DNA of 64,000 bases, taken from assembly GCA_030015575.1 (NCBI GenBank), contig CM057337.1:340018583-340082582 (forward strand), given 5' to 3'. This document shows, one piece after another, positions 48,995 to 60,269 of this stretch. Below the pieces are notes generated by a model. The model was given only the letters and a program-made list of their open reading frames with translations, ran no database searches and was not told the DNA's origin. Position 1 is the first letter of the stretch. The number at the start of each line of letters is the position of its first letter. The position numbers and the translations under genes are program-made. The DNA comes from Agapanthus africanus. Its lineage: Eukaryota > Streptophyta > Magnoliopsida > Asparagales > Amaryllidaceae.

Positions 48995-50259
48995 TGATTA
49001 TTCCAAAAATTTATATTTACCGTAATCAGAAACGGCGTCGCTTTGCAGCTAGCCGGTGAGTACGGGTCGATCCACAGAGATGGGTAATTTTCTTAATGCG
49101 TTTTTACGAGTTGATTCCAAATGTTGTATTGGTCGGTTTATTAAATCTATAAAAACCTAGATCTATAACTAAACTAAATTAATCTAAATTAAAGTCTCGC
49201 TAGGGTTAGGTTTAGGGGAAGTTTGGAGATTAAAGGCTTCCTCACCGCTTTCAATGCCTTTATATTTTTATCTATTAGATGTTGTGGTAATTATCAATGA
49301 AGTGGATTAGAATCTTTAGGAAGATATTTCTTCCTCTAGATTCTTATCATTCCTTTATCGATACTTACCCTAACCTCCATGGAAAACGCGTGCAACCGGG
49401 CCTTTATACTACGGTGTCACCGTTATCTCGAGGGGTAGGGTGCCGTAGGGAGCGGTTATACGTGTATGCATGGAGTTCTAATTCTTGTGAAGGGGCATGA
49501 AAAGGGTGAGAGATCTCATCTCTCAAACCTTTCCCTAAGGCTAACCCTAACAAGCGAGGAGATTACTCGCTCATTAGGGGATGATGAAACATACTAATTA
49601 AAAGAGAATTAAAAGCACAAAAATAAAATTACTTACTAATTTGATAGCTCCCTCCAAGCGAGAATACAGAACAGATCTGAATTTTTTTAATTGAAAAGAG
49701 GCATCGTGTTTTACAATTTTTGATTATAATTTATAAGCAAACAGGAGAATTTAGGGTTACGGGATTCGCACATGTGCAATTACAGATTTGCCCACGAAAA
49801 ATCCAAACCCCCGCACCGACGCACCGACACGGGCACTAAGCGGCCGCGGAACCGCGGAAAATGTAGGGGTAGGGCCGCGGTTCCGCGGCCCTTTGGTGTG
49901 ATCAGTGGATCAAATTTTCTGGGCCGGTTCTTTACACATTGGGCTTTATATTTCCATAGTTCTTTTCTCCCTTTGGCTTCTGGTTCTTCTCCAGATCTTT
50001 CAGTGAAAACTTGTAGCAATCTTTTAACCGTTTGCCTTGACATTTTGGACCTTGCACTGTTCTTCATCTAGGCTTGACTAGGATCCGTCTAATTGTTGGT
50101 CAAAAGTCCCTTTTCTGTATCAACTTCCGCCTTTTTCACTGTATTCGCTCCAAGAGCCTGTATCCTGTAATATGCAACAAACGTGCTTCAAGAGTACCTG
50201 TTTATTTATAAAACGGATAAGAATAGGGGAATGAAAAATGCAATATTATGGTCTGAACA
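48995..50259 (-). repeat. 5' LTR of the Athila-like element
   Basis: 1265 bp. It carries the perfect GC-rich inverted repeat (49842-49857 with 49875-49890). Confidence 0.92.
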
Positions 50260-53200
50260 GAATCACACAAGACTCTATGACGATCTCGGGTCAACAGACT
50301 ACTCTGTACCAGTGTCACCAGAGAACTGCCATTTGACATAAGGTATAATACCATCTGGGAGTTCTCGGTGAGTCCGTCTAGTGTACCCAGTCTCTACTGA
50401 GCACCCGTATATCATCTCTGATGTCAAACACCAATGGATATGGGATCATCCATCGCCCATCTGTATGGGTCGAGAAGGTATACGCTAGTCTACTCTGGTA
50501 TATCGATGCCCCGTCTCGAAACACCCACGACTAGGGACCTTGAAGGATGTACTTATGGACTACCATGTCCCCACTAGTATGATCCGCATCATAGTCCAGG
50601 TAGTCAAGCACACATCCTAAGGGCTTTACCAACATGTAGCAGAGAGACAATCAGTATACACGTTAAGGTAAAGAGTAACCAGATAGCATACTATCATGTC
50701 GAGCAAGAAAGTCCTCCCTATATATGTCCAAGCATCCACTACAATATACATCCTATGTATAGTAATGGCCTCTAGGGCATACATATAACTAACAGGGTAT
50801 ACACATCGTAAACGACAAATCTCATGGTGGCTACTAAAATATCATATCAAGGAAACCGGGTTTTTCAAATAATGCATAATTTCATGAACTCCCGTGGTTC
50901 CCAAATCCAGAAAATATCATGAAAAATCCATATAACAATGCGAAAATCCATGAATATAATATGTGCGCCATATCTGAAATGCAAGCATATAAAGGAAAAA
51001 CCGCTAATTAACTGCATTAAGTTAATACAAAAATCATGCGGTTTCTATTTATCGACTTCTAAATAACATCAAGTGATGGTAAACATGTAGCTAAAACCAG
51101 ATGTATGTGAAATCAATAAGGTATAGCAAGATAATGTGTCTACCTATAAGCAATGATATAGTATACCCCCTGGGTATAAGAATAGTATGTGCAAGGTATA
51201 CCTGTAGCTATGTCAGGGAGTGTGTATGTACCTATCACTAATGGTACAATACTCTATAGGAATACATGTATGCTAAATGCCATATATGATAAGCAGTATG
51301 AATCAATGTCACAATGTCCCTAACTAAGCAATATAACATTTATAAGTGGTTTGTGTGTGACATGGCAATTATTGACGGTGTGTGTAGCATACAATCAGTG
51401 CTCGTGCAATATGAATCGTCAATAATATGTGCAGTGTCCTACTACTACTAGTCCAGGCACAACTACATCTAAGTAATAGGGTAAAGGCGCAATTCTAACA
51501 ATAACGTAGAATATGCGACAAGTAATAAAATCTCTAGCCTTGACGCATAACGCCATGCGGGCGATTCCCCTGTAGATGTTAAATCTACTCACCGATGGTC
51601 TCGAGGTATGAAAATCCGACCACCTGTTTCCTCTTGTCCGCGGTACCCGAAATCCCTGCTTGCGAACCTAAAATTTCATAAATACAACACATAAGCTAAA
51701 TATCCTATGATGACAAAAAGACAACGAAAAGCGAAGAAAACGCCCGGAAAATTACACTGCGTGCTTAGCGCATCTATCGCGCACGATACCGGCCAAAAAC
51801 CCTAATTGGGGTCGCTAAACTACAAAACACCAAGTCTTGACCCCGATCGTCCCGATCGCGCAACACAACACAAGAATTACGAGGAATACAATAGATATAA
51901 CCTCGCCACGACCAATCGAACGCACGTCGGAAAAACCACGAAATCTAGTAAGCAACCTATCGCAATATTTCGCACTAGTTTCAAGCTAATGCATATCTAG
52001 CGATTACAAACACCTTAAAATAGCTTAACTAAGCTATCTAAACCATTCCTATATTTTTAACACTCGCTAATTATGTTTTAGCAAAAACCTAGTAAGCTAA
52101 TTGCGTAATTAAACAAAGTGTTCATTAGCAAAAATTAACATTTCCTACTAGGTTAATTATCTCCAAAACACAAATTAACACTTCAAATGAACACTAAATA
52201 CTTAACAAAATTTAACCCTAACATGAATTTCTTAAACCAAATATAAATGAATTAATCATGATTTAAAAACTAAACTAAACACATAATTAGCTAACTAAAT
52301 TAGCTAGATTTAAGATTAAAGCAAGTATAAAAGGATTAAGGTAAGAATTACACCTCCCCAAGAACACCAAAATGAAGCTTAATCCATCATCTTAGCATCA
52401 AAACCAATGCTTGTTGAAGAACCAAGAAGGATTAGTGAAGGAAAAGATGGTTTTATTTTTATTTAGGATTTTTGTGGATTTATTTTGGAATTTTTCTTGA
52501 AGAATTTTGAAGAAATCATGAAGAAATGAGCTTGGGAAATATTTTGGACAGAAATTGGAGATAAGGGTCGGCCATGGGGAGGTTGGGGGTATTTTTGTGA
52601 ATTTTGGGTGAAGAAAAGCTAGGAAAATGAGTAATAAATGCTAATAAATGCACTTTGCCACCTTTACACATTTTCTTTTCTTTTTAACATAAAACCTTTT
52701 GCACTCCAAAAAATATCTATATATTTTAAAAGAAGTTTCCAAAATATTCTAGTGACAAAAAAATAAATTTATTCACAAGAGAAATTTTTTCCGATTTACG
52801 TGCACAAAATACCGCTTAAAATAATATTTTATTTGGGAAAAATTCTATCTGAACCAAAACCTCCCAAAACCTCCCAAAGTTCGCGCACAAGCTTTATTTT
52901 AGCTAAACTAGGTGCCGGCAAGTTTATACGGACGTTTGATCGAATTCGGGTTAAAACGGGAAAAACCGACAATTTTGCCCTGAAACGGAAAAATTCGCAA
53001 AACGATTTCTGAAACGTTACAATATGTGATATAACCAGATTATTAAATCAAGTGTTGATTTAATAATGTGATATATGTTATATGTGATATAATTATATCT
53101 TAACTAATATCATTAGCTCACTAATTATTGTTCATTATAAATATATTAATATATATATATAATGAAGCATGGCATAAAATTCTATTTTGTGAAAATAGAA

Positions 53201-53885
53201 ATGAGGTGGAAATTGAAGTGGAATGGTGTGAGGTATGGCACATAATATGTTTTATTCATCTTGACTTACTATTGAAGCATGGCACCATTTTTTATTTGTG
53301 GATATTTGTATGCTTCAATAAGTGCGTTTTTAGATGAGCCATTCTTCATCTCATTCAACACTTAGCCATTTTTTGATGGCTTGCTCTCATATGCTCTCTT
53401 GCTCTCCTCTTCTTCCTCTTCTTCATGCCACCATAGTTCAAGCTTCAACCCGCATATGTGATGTGAATCATGAAGCTTGAACACACATTAGTGAGCCTTA
53501 AATTCCCTACTTCACCATCCTACACTTGACTAGCGATCGAGTGTAGCGTGTTTTCTACGCTAAAGAGTTTAGTGTAGAGGTAGCTTGAGTTGGAGGGACT
53601 TCACGTGGATCATCTTCGGCACGAAGGTCATCGGAGGAAGCTCGTCCAAAGTCTCAAGTGGAGCCTAGTGGAGTCGCGGGACTACTACACGGAGCCTGTG
53701 AAGTGAAGGATTCGATCTACGAGGGTATAACCATCTTTCACTTCTTTTATTTTCTTGATATCAAACTTTAAACCCTAATCAACTAGCTAAAGATCTTGGA
53801 TAGTTTAGCTTAGCACCTATAAAAATTTGAATTTGGCATGCTTGATGCCACTTGGACCTTATGGTGGTGCTAGGGTAGACTTTCA

Positions 53886-53897
53886 TGATATCAGAGC
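53886..53897 (+). other. Primer-binding site of the plus-strand Angela-type element
   Basis: TGATATCAGAGC directly follows the LTR end. It matches the initiator tRNA-Met site TGGTATCAGAGC except at one base. Confidence 0.8.
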
Positions 53898-55639
53898 CTA
53901 AGCTAGAAAATTAGATGATATAATTAGAATCACGAAACCGAAAAACACCGAAACCCAAGATCACAGTTTCTGTCGATTTTAAAAGTGTCTCTAAATTTTT
54001 TTTAAACAACTGTAGAAGCTTACATTTGATGTAATTAGAACACCCTACGAAAACGAACCCCAAATGATAAAATTGGTCCGGCGAAACTTCTCAAAAAACC
54101 GGCCTGGCCGATTTTTGCATCAAGTTGGGGTTTGAGTTTTGTACAGAATTCTTATCTGTTGATTTTGGGGTTTCAGGTATTGTTTGATTAGTCCAAAATT
54201 ACATGTGATGTTAATTTTGTTTAGTGGCTAATATGGAGTGTTTCGTAGTCGTAATTGTTATGTCATTTCGGGTTTAGTTTGATATGGATGCAGTAGTTGG
54301 GATCCACGTTTAATTGGTTTTGTGAAAACTAGTTAATGATTATAAATCTAGCGTTTTAGTCTCGGTAAATCGGTTGCCACGGAGTCTTGATTCGGATCAA
54401 AACTCTATCGCAATCGCGTATTATATGTGAATACTCGCCAAATAACTTCGCTAGGTAGCCATGCCCCATTGCCCCGACCAAGTGACTGTAGGAGAACGCC
54501 GCTGCCAAAAGCATCCACTCGGGTGCTTGCGGCCACGGTGTTCCGCCTTAGTGCACTTCATCGACGGCATCGGGGGTGCGGCCATCTACTAAAGTTTCTG
54601 ACGAGTGTTCGATAATATAGTCGGGAATCTTGTTGAATCCCCGACTAAGTAATTGAAAAGTGTTTTCAATTTGAGACTAAAATACAAGATTTATCAGGTT
54701 AGGCATGAAATCTAGAATATGAGATATTCCGGGTTTATGATGTCTAAGGAAATGCGGATTCTAATTATTGCAGTTTTTCATTTCTTTTCTGCGACCGTAA
54801 GTGTAATATGTGGGGTATCCCAAATCTCGTTGTTATATGGAAACAGAATTTGGGATACGCATATTTTCTTACGTTGATGATATGTGATATCATATGTTGC
54901 TGGTGATATGTTTTATTGGATCGTTATGATTGAATAGTCGGGGGTTTTATGTGAGATGAGAGTTTTTCAATTTTTATTCATGTAAAATTTGTATGTAATA
55001 TTCTTTTATTGGGGCACATCCGGGTTGAGGATGATGTCACCATTGATGTATATTATTTACTTTTCCGCATTAGGATAGACCTGAGGTGGGGAGCACAAGT
55101 AACCAGGTTCTAGAGTCCAGTGGGAGACCATCTCAAGGGGTTGAGACCGGATCTCCTAACTCTAGAATTGGTAGGGTTATTTGCCGCTCTCGTAGGGGTG
55201 TATGGGATGTGGGTTTGGCTATTCATCACGACCGTGAAATCCGTGTTTTAGATTACTGGCATAATTTAAAACACGGAAATCCTAGTATATCTAATATTTC
55301 ATATGTTGCTTATGCTGCTTGGTTCTGTGATGTGATCATATAACTGCGTGAGACGAATGTTATATTATATATATGATATATAATAAACGTTGCTTATGTT
55401 CTGCACCCACGCTAGTCCAGCTCTCGCTCTGCCGGTAGTTAAGTAACCTAACGGTGCATAACGGGGCCCAGTGGCGAATGCGGATGGCATAAGCGTACGT
55501 TCTATTTTCGTTTCACTTTTCTGTAATATTTAGGAAACATTAATTGATGGGACTTCATTAATAAGATTAATGAAAATAAAGAAAGCTAAAGATATTGTAG
55601 AATCAAATTTTTAAAAAGGGTAGCTCTAGTTCTTGCTTT
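53898..55639 (+). other. Untranslated leader of the plus-strand Angela-type element
   Basis: No gag or other domain is found. It includes a GC-rich stretch at 54450-54600, an inverted repeat CCGTGTTTTA...TAAAACACGG (about 55242-55278), and a tail (about 55010-55510) homologous to the leader at 57110-57706. Shared words are GGGGCA, CCGGGTTGAGG, ATGTCACC, TAGTTAAGTAACCTAACG and CAGTGGCGAATGCGGATGG. Long untranslated leaders are known for Angela/BARE-type elements. The right boundary is approximate. Confidence 0.6.
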
Positions 55640-56425
55640 GCATAGTGGAATACAGGTGAGGGGTATCCTTGTGATCCGTCACGAGTTAACTTTAGATGCT
55701 GCCATTCTCTTTTTGGGTTAGACATTTTGGTTTAAATGTTTATAGGTGGAAATTGTGAGTGGAAATCATGATGAAGGGCATTAAATGGGGCATGTGCATG
55801 GGTGATGACTCATGGTCTTATTTTTTATGCAATGTCATCTTTTTTAATTGATTATTGTGTTGAAATGATATGAGGAGAGAGAGGGCAGCCACTAGGCTTG
55901 GGGTTGGTCTTGAGATTTCATTCTAGCACTCTCACAATTCATACAACACAATAACAAAAGAAGCTCTTCTTCATCTTCTTCTCTAGCTCACAACTTCTTC
56001 CACCATGTCTTCATCTTCAACCTCCATCCATACAATCTCATATGTTGAGAATCAATGGATGTTTAGAGAAAAAGTTATTACACACATTCTCTACTTCATC
56101 TTGGATATGTCGGCTAGAAAACTTCATGTCCGAGTTGCTTCGGTTTGAAGCGGGAGCCCGTAAAAAGATTCTTTGATGTGGTGCCACTTCGACGAGGAGA
56201 CCGGAGATCGAGCGAGATCGGAGACGCCGCGAGGAGCTAAGGATGGTGACTAAAGACCGAAGGACACGGATCGATTAGTATAGCCATTCTAACTTCTTGT
56301 AGTTAGCTAGTTTAGTGTTAATGGTACGATCCGGGTAAAAGTCTGCGTTAGCGCCAGTTTCATAAAAGTTTTTGTTTTTGCGTTTGGTCTCGGATTGACG
56401 ACCGGGGCGCTACCGTAGACTTACA
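55640..56425 (+). mobile_element. 3' part of a copia family B LTR
   Basis: Matches the last 800 bp or so of the family B LTR (compare 57707-58500 inverted, and 3700-4442), including GGGAGCCCGTAAAAAGATTC, GACCGAAGGACACGGATCGA and the end GGCGCTACCGTAGACTTACA. The first 1.2 kb of the LTR is missing. It is followed at once by a primer-binding site, so it is a truncated 5' LTR. Confidence 0.8.
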
Positions 56426-56437
56426 TGGTATCAGAGC
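56426..56437 (+). other. Primer-binding site of a copia family B element
   Basis: TGGTATCAGAGC directly after the LTR end; an exact initiator tRNA-Met site. Confidence 0.9.
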
Positions 56438-57706
56438 CATGCCATTAACACCTTACTAACTTGTTCTAACATGTTTAAAATATCGATCGAATGAAATTTC
56501 CAAAACCGCAATTCCATTAGTAAAGTTTCTGTCGAAATTTTTTCTTGGTCGAAAAATTATTTTCAGTGTATCAAAAAATCATGCAGGCTTTTTTAAGACT
56601 CCAGAAGAAAATTGGGCGACTGATCCCACAAGAACGTCGCGGAACCGCCGCACAAGCCACGGTTTGGCCGCGGTTCCGCCGTCGTTTTGGGGAAACAGTG
56701 CGTAATCTTTCTTCTGGGGCTCTTAATTTTGGAATTATGGTTTTTGGAATATTTTGTTTGGGCCCAGACTTTGTTTGTGTACTGGTTTTGTATTTGGGGC
56801 CCACTTCGGGAAGTTTTGTCGATCAGAATTTTAATTATGTTAGTTTACAGTGCTTACATTACTATCTACGACCGTGAATGTCATTCGAGCGGTACAACTT
56901 GTCTAATTGCTATATGTTCTTTTAGACAAGTTTGCGAACGTGGCATTCATGTTGATGTTCTGTTTTGTGCTGTGATGTTGCGGATTTATCGTGGTGGATA
57001 GCTTGGGTGCAATGTTAGTGCAGTTTGGATTTATTTGTACATTTGATATTGCGGGGCGAGCATCTGACATGTGGACTGTCGTCACTGCCTGTTTGTATAT
57101 TATTCTTTTGGGGCATGACCGGGTTGAGGTCGATGTCACCGTTGTACATATTTTCTTTTCTTTACTAGGATTACCCTGCGGAGGAGTGCACGGATAGCCG
57201 GGTTCTAGAAGGCAACGGGCCCGCATCCCATGGTCTTGAGATGGAGGGGGCTTTACTCTAGAATTGGCGGGCTATTCACCGCACTCGTAGGGGGTACAGG
57301 TTGACCCAAGGAGGGGTGCTTAAGTTACCGGATTCCGTGAAGTGCTGGGTGGTCCATTCACTTTGCTGAAGGGGGTTGCCTCGCTTCTGGTTTTGGAGGG
57401 TAACTTGCCGCGCTCGTAGGGGTCTAGGTTTTCATTGCACAAGCTATCCACACGACCAGGGGAACGTCGAGTTTCACTTGCGGCTAAAAGGAAAACCGGG
57501 GCTCCCAGATTATCTGTATTGTTCTGTGATGCTTATTACTTTTTGTGATGTTGCATTTATCACGTATTGAGCGATTATTATATATTGATATATATATATT
57601 AGTAGATATTGTATATGTTTTACACCCGCGCTAGTCTAGTCCCCGCTCTGTCGTTAGTTAAGTAACCTAACGGGTGATGACGGGACCCAGTGGCGAATGC
57701 GGATGG
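56438..57706 (+). other. Untranslated leader of a copia family B element
   Basis: Noncoding. It contains a GC-rich dyad (56638-56681), a long hairpin (56876-56906 with 56922-56948), a diverged tandem duplication of about 125 bp (CCGCACTCGTAGGGG at 57282 and CCGCGCTCGTAGGGG at about 57407), and the conserved stem-loop at 57652-57672. It stops at 57706, where an inverted LTR begins, so gag is not present. Confidence 0.65.
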
Positions 57707-59743
57707 TGTAAGTCTACGGTAGCACCCCGGCCGTCTATCCGAGGCCAAAATACGGAAACGAAAACTTTTTCTAAACTTAAAACCGGCGCTATCGCAGACT
57801 TTAATCCCGGATCGAACTATTAACCTATAACTAGCTAACTAGAGAAGGGTTAGAAAAGCTATACCGATCAATCCGTGTCCTTCGGTCTTTGGCCACCAAC
57901 TCAAGCTCCTCGCGGCATCTCCGATCTCCGGTCTCCTCGTCGGAAAGGGCACCACATCTTTGAATCCTTTTACGGGCTCCCGCTTCGTCCGAAGCAACTC
58001 GGATACGAAGTTTACTAGCCGACGTGTCCAAGGTGATGTAGAGAATGTGTGTGATCACTTTGTCTCAAGCATCCATTGATTCTCAACACATGAGAGTGTA
58101 TGGATGGAGGTTGAAGATGATGCCATTAATGGAGATAGTGAGCTCAAGAAAGAAGGAGGAAAAAGAAGAGCTTTCTATTTGTTTCTTGTTGCAATGATAA
58201 AGTGAGAGTTATAGCAAATAATATAAGAGCTAACCTCTTATATGGCTGCTCTTCTCTCTCTTCTCATCATTTCAACTCACAAATCAATCAAATAATGTGA
58301 CACATGCACAAAGAAAGAGACCATGAGTCATCACTTGTGCATGTGTCATAATTAATGCTCCTAATCATGACTTTGAGCTTATTATTTCCATTTGTAAACA
58401 TTAACCCAAATGTTTACAACAATAAAAAGATACGGCAACATCTAAAGTAAACTCGTGATGGATCACAAGGATACCCCTCACCTGTATATACATACCTGCA
58501 TCCGCATTCCGACTGAATACGACTACGATAAGACTAAAGCAATCCAACAAATCTAATACTACGATCCGGCTTAAACCAAAGCCCACTAGTATGATCCGCC
58601 CGATCATGATCCGTGCACTACTGCACGTATATGATCGAACCTTGCCATATATCATACGGCCTTTACAACGTTTCGTCCGAAACTTGAGAAACTGTCTGTG
58701 GGGGACTCTAAAGACTCGTCAATACTTTGGCTGTGGATTTAACTACTAGCACGTCAGTGATACTAGCCGTATGTAACGGGCTACCAGGTTTTGACCAAAA
58801 GGGAGGTCGATGAGCGAACTCATCCTGACACCCTACTGAGCCTGTTAGTGACAATATCCGTACAGTCCGGTCCGTTGGTCTATGAGCATCGCATGTCGGG
58901 CCTAGAGGGTTGGTAAAAGTCAGACCCCCAAAAGCGGTACAAGTCATGTCGGAGTGTAGCCCAGAACACCCTAAGATACTACTGGAATACCTACCAGTAA
59001 ATCTCCTGCCTTGGCCAAGGACTTCGTGTAATGGCTCTCCTAGACACAGCGCGATCTCACCACCAATACCGGGAGAGACGAAACCCCTGCCGATCCGCTC
59101 ACTGCCTCTATGTGGCTCAGGACTGTACCCAACTAAAAGCTGTTTGCACGACTCCTTTGAGCCGTGGTAGGGTAGTAATCAAAGCACAGTGGGAACTCAC
59201 ACGAGACAAATGACGATCTCAGGTCGATGAACTAACCTGTACACATGTCACCAGAGAACTGCTATCTGACGTCAGGTATAATACCAACTAGCATGTTCCC
59301 GGCGAGTCCTGTCCGGTGTACTCATAACCCAATTAGCACCTGTATACATCTTAGGTGAACCAACTGACACCAATGGCTTGTGAGACCGGCCACCGCCCCT
59401 CGTCGGGGTCTCAACTGTATACACTAGTCTACTAATGGAGTATCGATGCCCTGTCTCGAAACTCCCACGACTAGGGACCTTTTAAGGATGTGCTTATAGA
59501 CTCCAGCTGTCACGTATATGATCGCCTTCATACTGCTGGTAGTCAAGCAAGAATCCTAGGGGCTCTATCAACGTGTAATAGCGACTCGTAAGGTCACCTA
59601 AAGCAGTACACGATGATAAAGATAAACCAGACAGCATACTATCATCTTGAGTAAGACTGTCCTACTGGGACATGTTCTCCCTCAATCATTGCAATCACGT
59701 GCCTGTGATCCAATAATTGACTCTGAGGGCACTATCTCCAACA
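57707..59743 (-). mobile_element. Copia family B LTR, minus strand (2037 bp)
   Basis: The minus-sense start is TGTTGGAGATAGTGCCC (59743) and the end GGTGCTACCGTAGACTTACA (57707). The flanks (GATGG and TCCTT) do not match, and neither a polypurine tract nor a PBS adjoins it. It is therefore not a simple insertion; it was probably placed by recombination. Confidence 0.85.
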
Positions 59744-60161
59744 TCCTTAAATCTGGAACAAGTTCCTTCGAGTTCGTATATAACCATACGATAGATTTAT
59801 CCAATGGAAGTGGATGTTCGTAGTGATACGGGGTGTTCTGGAGAAATGCAAAGGGTAAAAGAAGGAGTGGCAATGATGTATGCAACTCAGACAATCCAAA
59901 AGCTAGTGTTTTAAGAAAGTTTGGTTAACTTGGTCACTGAGTTATAGTCTAGGGTCGGGCCATGGTCGCTGCCAAAGAGAGAGAGAAAAGAAACACTCTG
60001 CGTGCACTAACCTAGATCAGAATGGTTAATCACTTTATCTAATCAGGATGTCTCCCACTGTATCCTCAAATTCTCCTCCAAACCTGAAAGAAGAATTAGT
60101 CGGGATCATCTGAAGAGTAAACTAACTCATCAGTGGGAATCGGGATCCATCTATCATCGCA

Positions 60162-60193
60162 TGATAACGTGATAGAATCCACTCACGTTATCA
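60162..60193. repeat. Perfect 11-bp inverted repeat
   Basis: TGATAACGTGA (60162-60172) and TCACGTTATCA (60183-60193) with a 10-nt loop. Confidence 0.9.
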
Positions 60194-60269
60194 CACTCCA
60201 GAAGGTATGCGCATATCTGGCAAGTTTCCTGTATGTTTGAAACTCCCGATATGATTTTTACCCCATGCT

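Larger units (their letters stand above)
41721..50259 (-). mobile_element. Athila/Tat-like gag-protease-only element, 8.54 kb, TSD GAATC
   Basis: LTRs are 41721-43005 (1285 bp, 3') and 48995-50259 (1265 bp, 5'), minus-sense TGTTCAGACC...TAATCA. GAATC duplications lie at 41716-41720 and 50260-50264; the undisturbed site is visible at 23731-23750. Minus-strand order: LTR, PBS, leader (47875-48974), gag-protease frame (47874-44461), 3' noncoding region (44460-43006), LTR. RT, RNase H and integrase are absent, so any movement needed a helper element. Confidence 0.92.
40041..50794 (-). mobile_element. Solo Angela-type LTR (family C), TSD GGGTA, split by an Athila-like element
   Basis: Plus-strand ends are TGTAGGGTTCCTAGG and CATATAACTAACA. 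GGGTA lies at 40036-40040 and 50795-50799, and the gypsy LTR sequence is continuous across it. Net LTR length is about 2.21 kb (40041-41720 plus 50265-50794), matching the solo LTR at 22086-24271 (2186 bp). The Athila-like insert lies between GAATC repeats. Confidence 0.9.
29174..53021 (-). mobile_element. Ty3/gypsy (Tekay-like chromovirus) element with two nested insertions, TSD ATATG
   Basis: Minus-strand order: 5' LTR (36492-53021, interrupted), PBS, decayed gag and pol, polypurine tract, 3' LTR (29174-33199). The flanking repeats are ATATG at 29169-29173 and 53022-53026. Removing the inserts at 37012-38750 and 40041-50794 and their duplicated sites gives a 4027-bp 5' LTR against 4026 bp for the 3' LTR. 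The undisturbed element is about 11.3 kb with only about 3.3 kb of internal sequence. The LTRs look nearly identical by eye. Confidence 0.93.
36492..53021 (-). repeat. 5' LTR of the gypsy element, interrupted twice (4027 bp net)
   Basis: The pieces are 36492-37011, 38756-40040 and 50800-53021. They align throughout to 29174-33199 with scattered single-base differences. The insertion points are marked by TGAGT and GGGTA duplications. Confidence 0.92.
27932..53885 (+). mobile_element. Angela-type (family A) 5' LTR, split by a 23.8-kb nested gypsy insertion
   Basis: Starts TGTTAGGAATATGTATGCCC and ends GGTGCTAGGGTAGACTTTCA at 53885, directly followed by TGATATCAGAGCC (primer-binding site). The LTR occupies 27932-29173 and 53027-53885, about 2.1 kb in total, similar to the inverted copy at 21071-25497. 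The gypsy insert is bounded by ATATG repeats. The sequence after 53886 is its untranslated leader. Gag and pol are not in the window. Confidence 0.85.

Noticed and set aside
54427..54615. 62-codon basic frame in the Angela-type leader
   Set aside because: No domain. It is GC-rich noncoding leader; the related family B leader has no counterpart frame.
56545..57001. Overlapping 104-110 codon frames in the family B leader
   Set aside because: They follow directly after a primer-binding site in a region dominated by hairpins. There is no gag-like motif, and the three overlapping frames are equally long.
57707..59743. Family B LTR as a simple solo-LTR insertion
   Set aside because: The flanking pentamers (GATGG and TCCTT) do not match and no empty site is seen, so a plain insertion is not supported.
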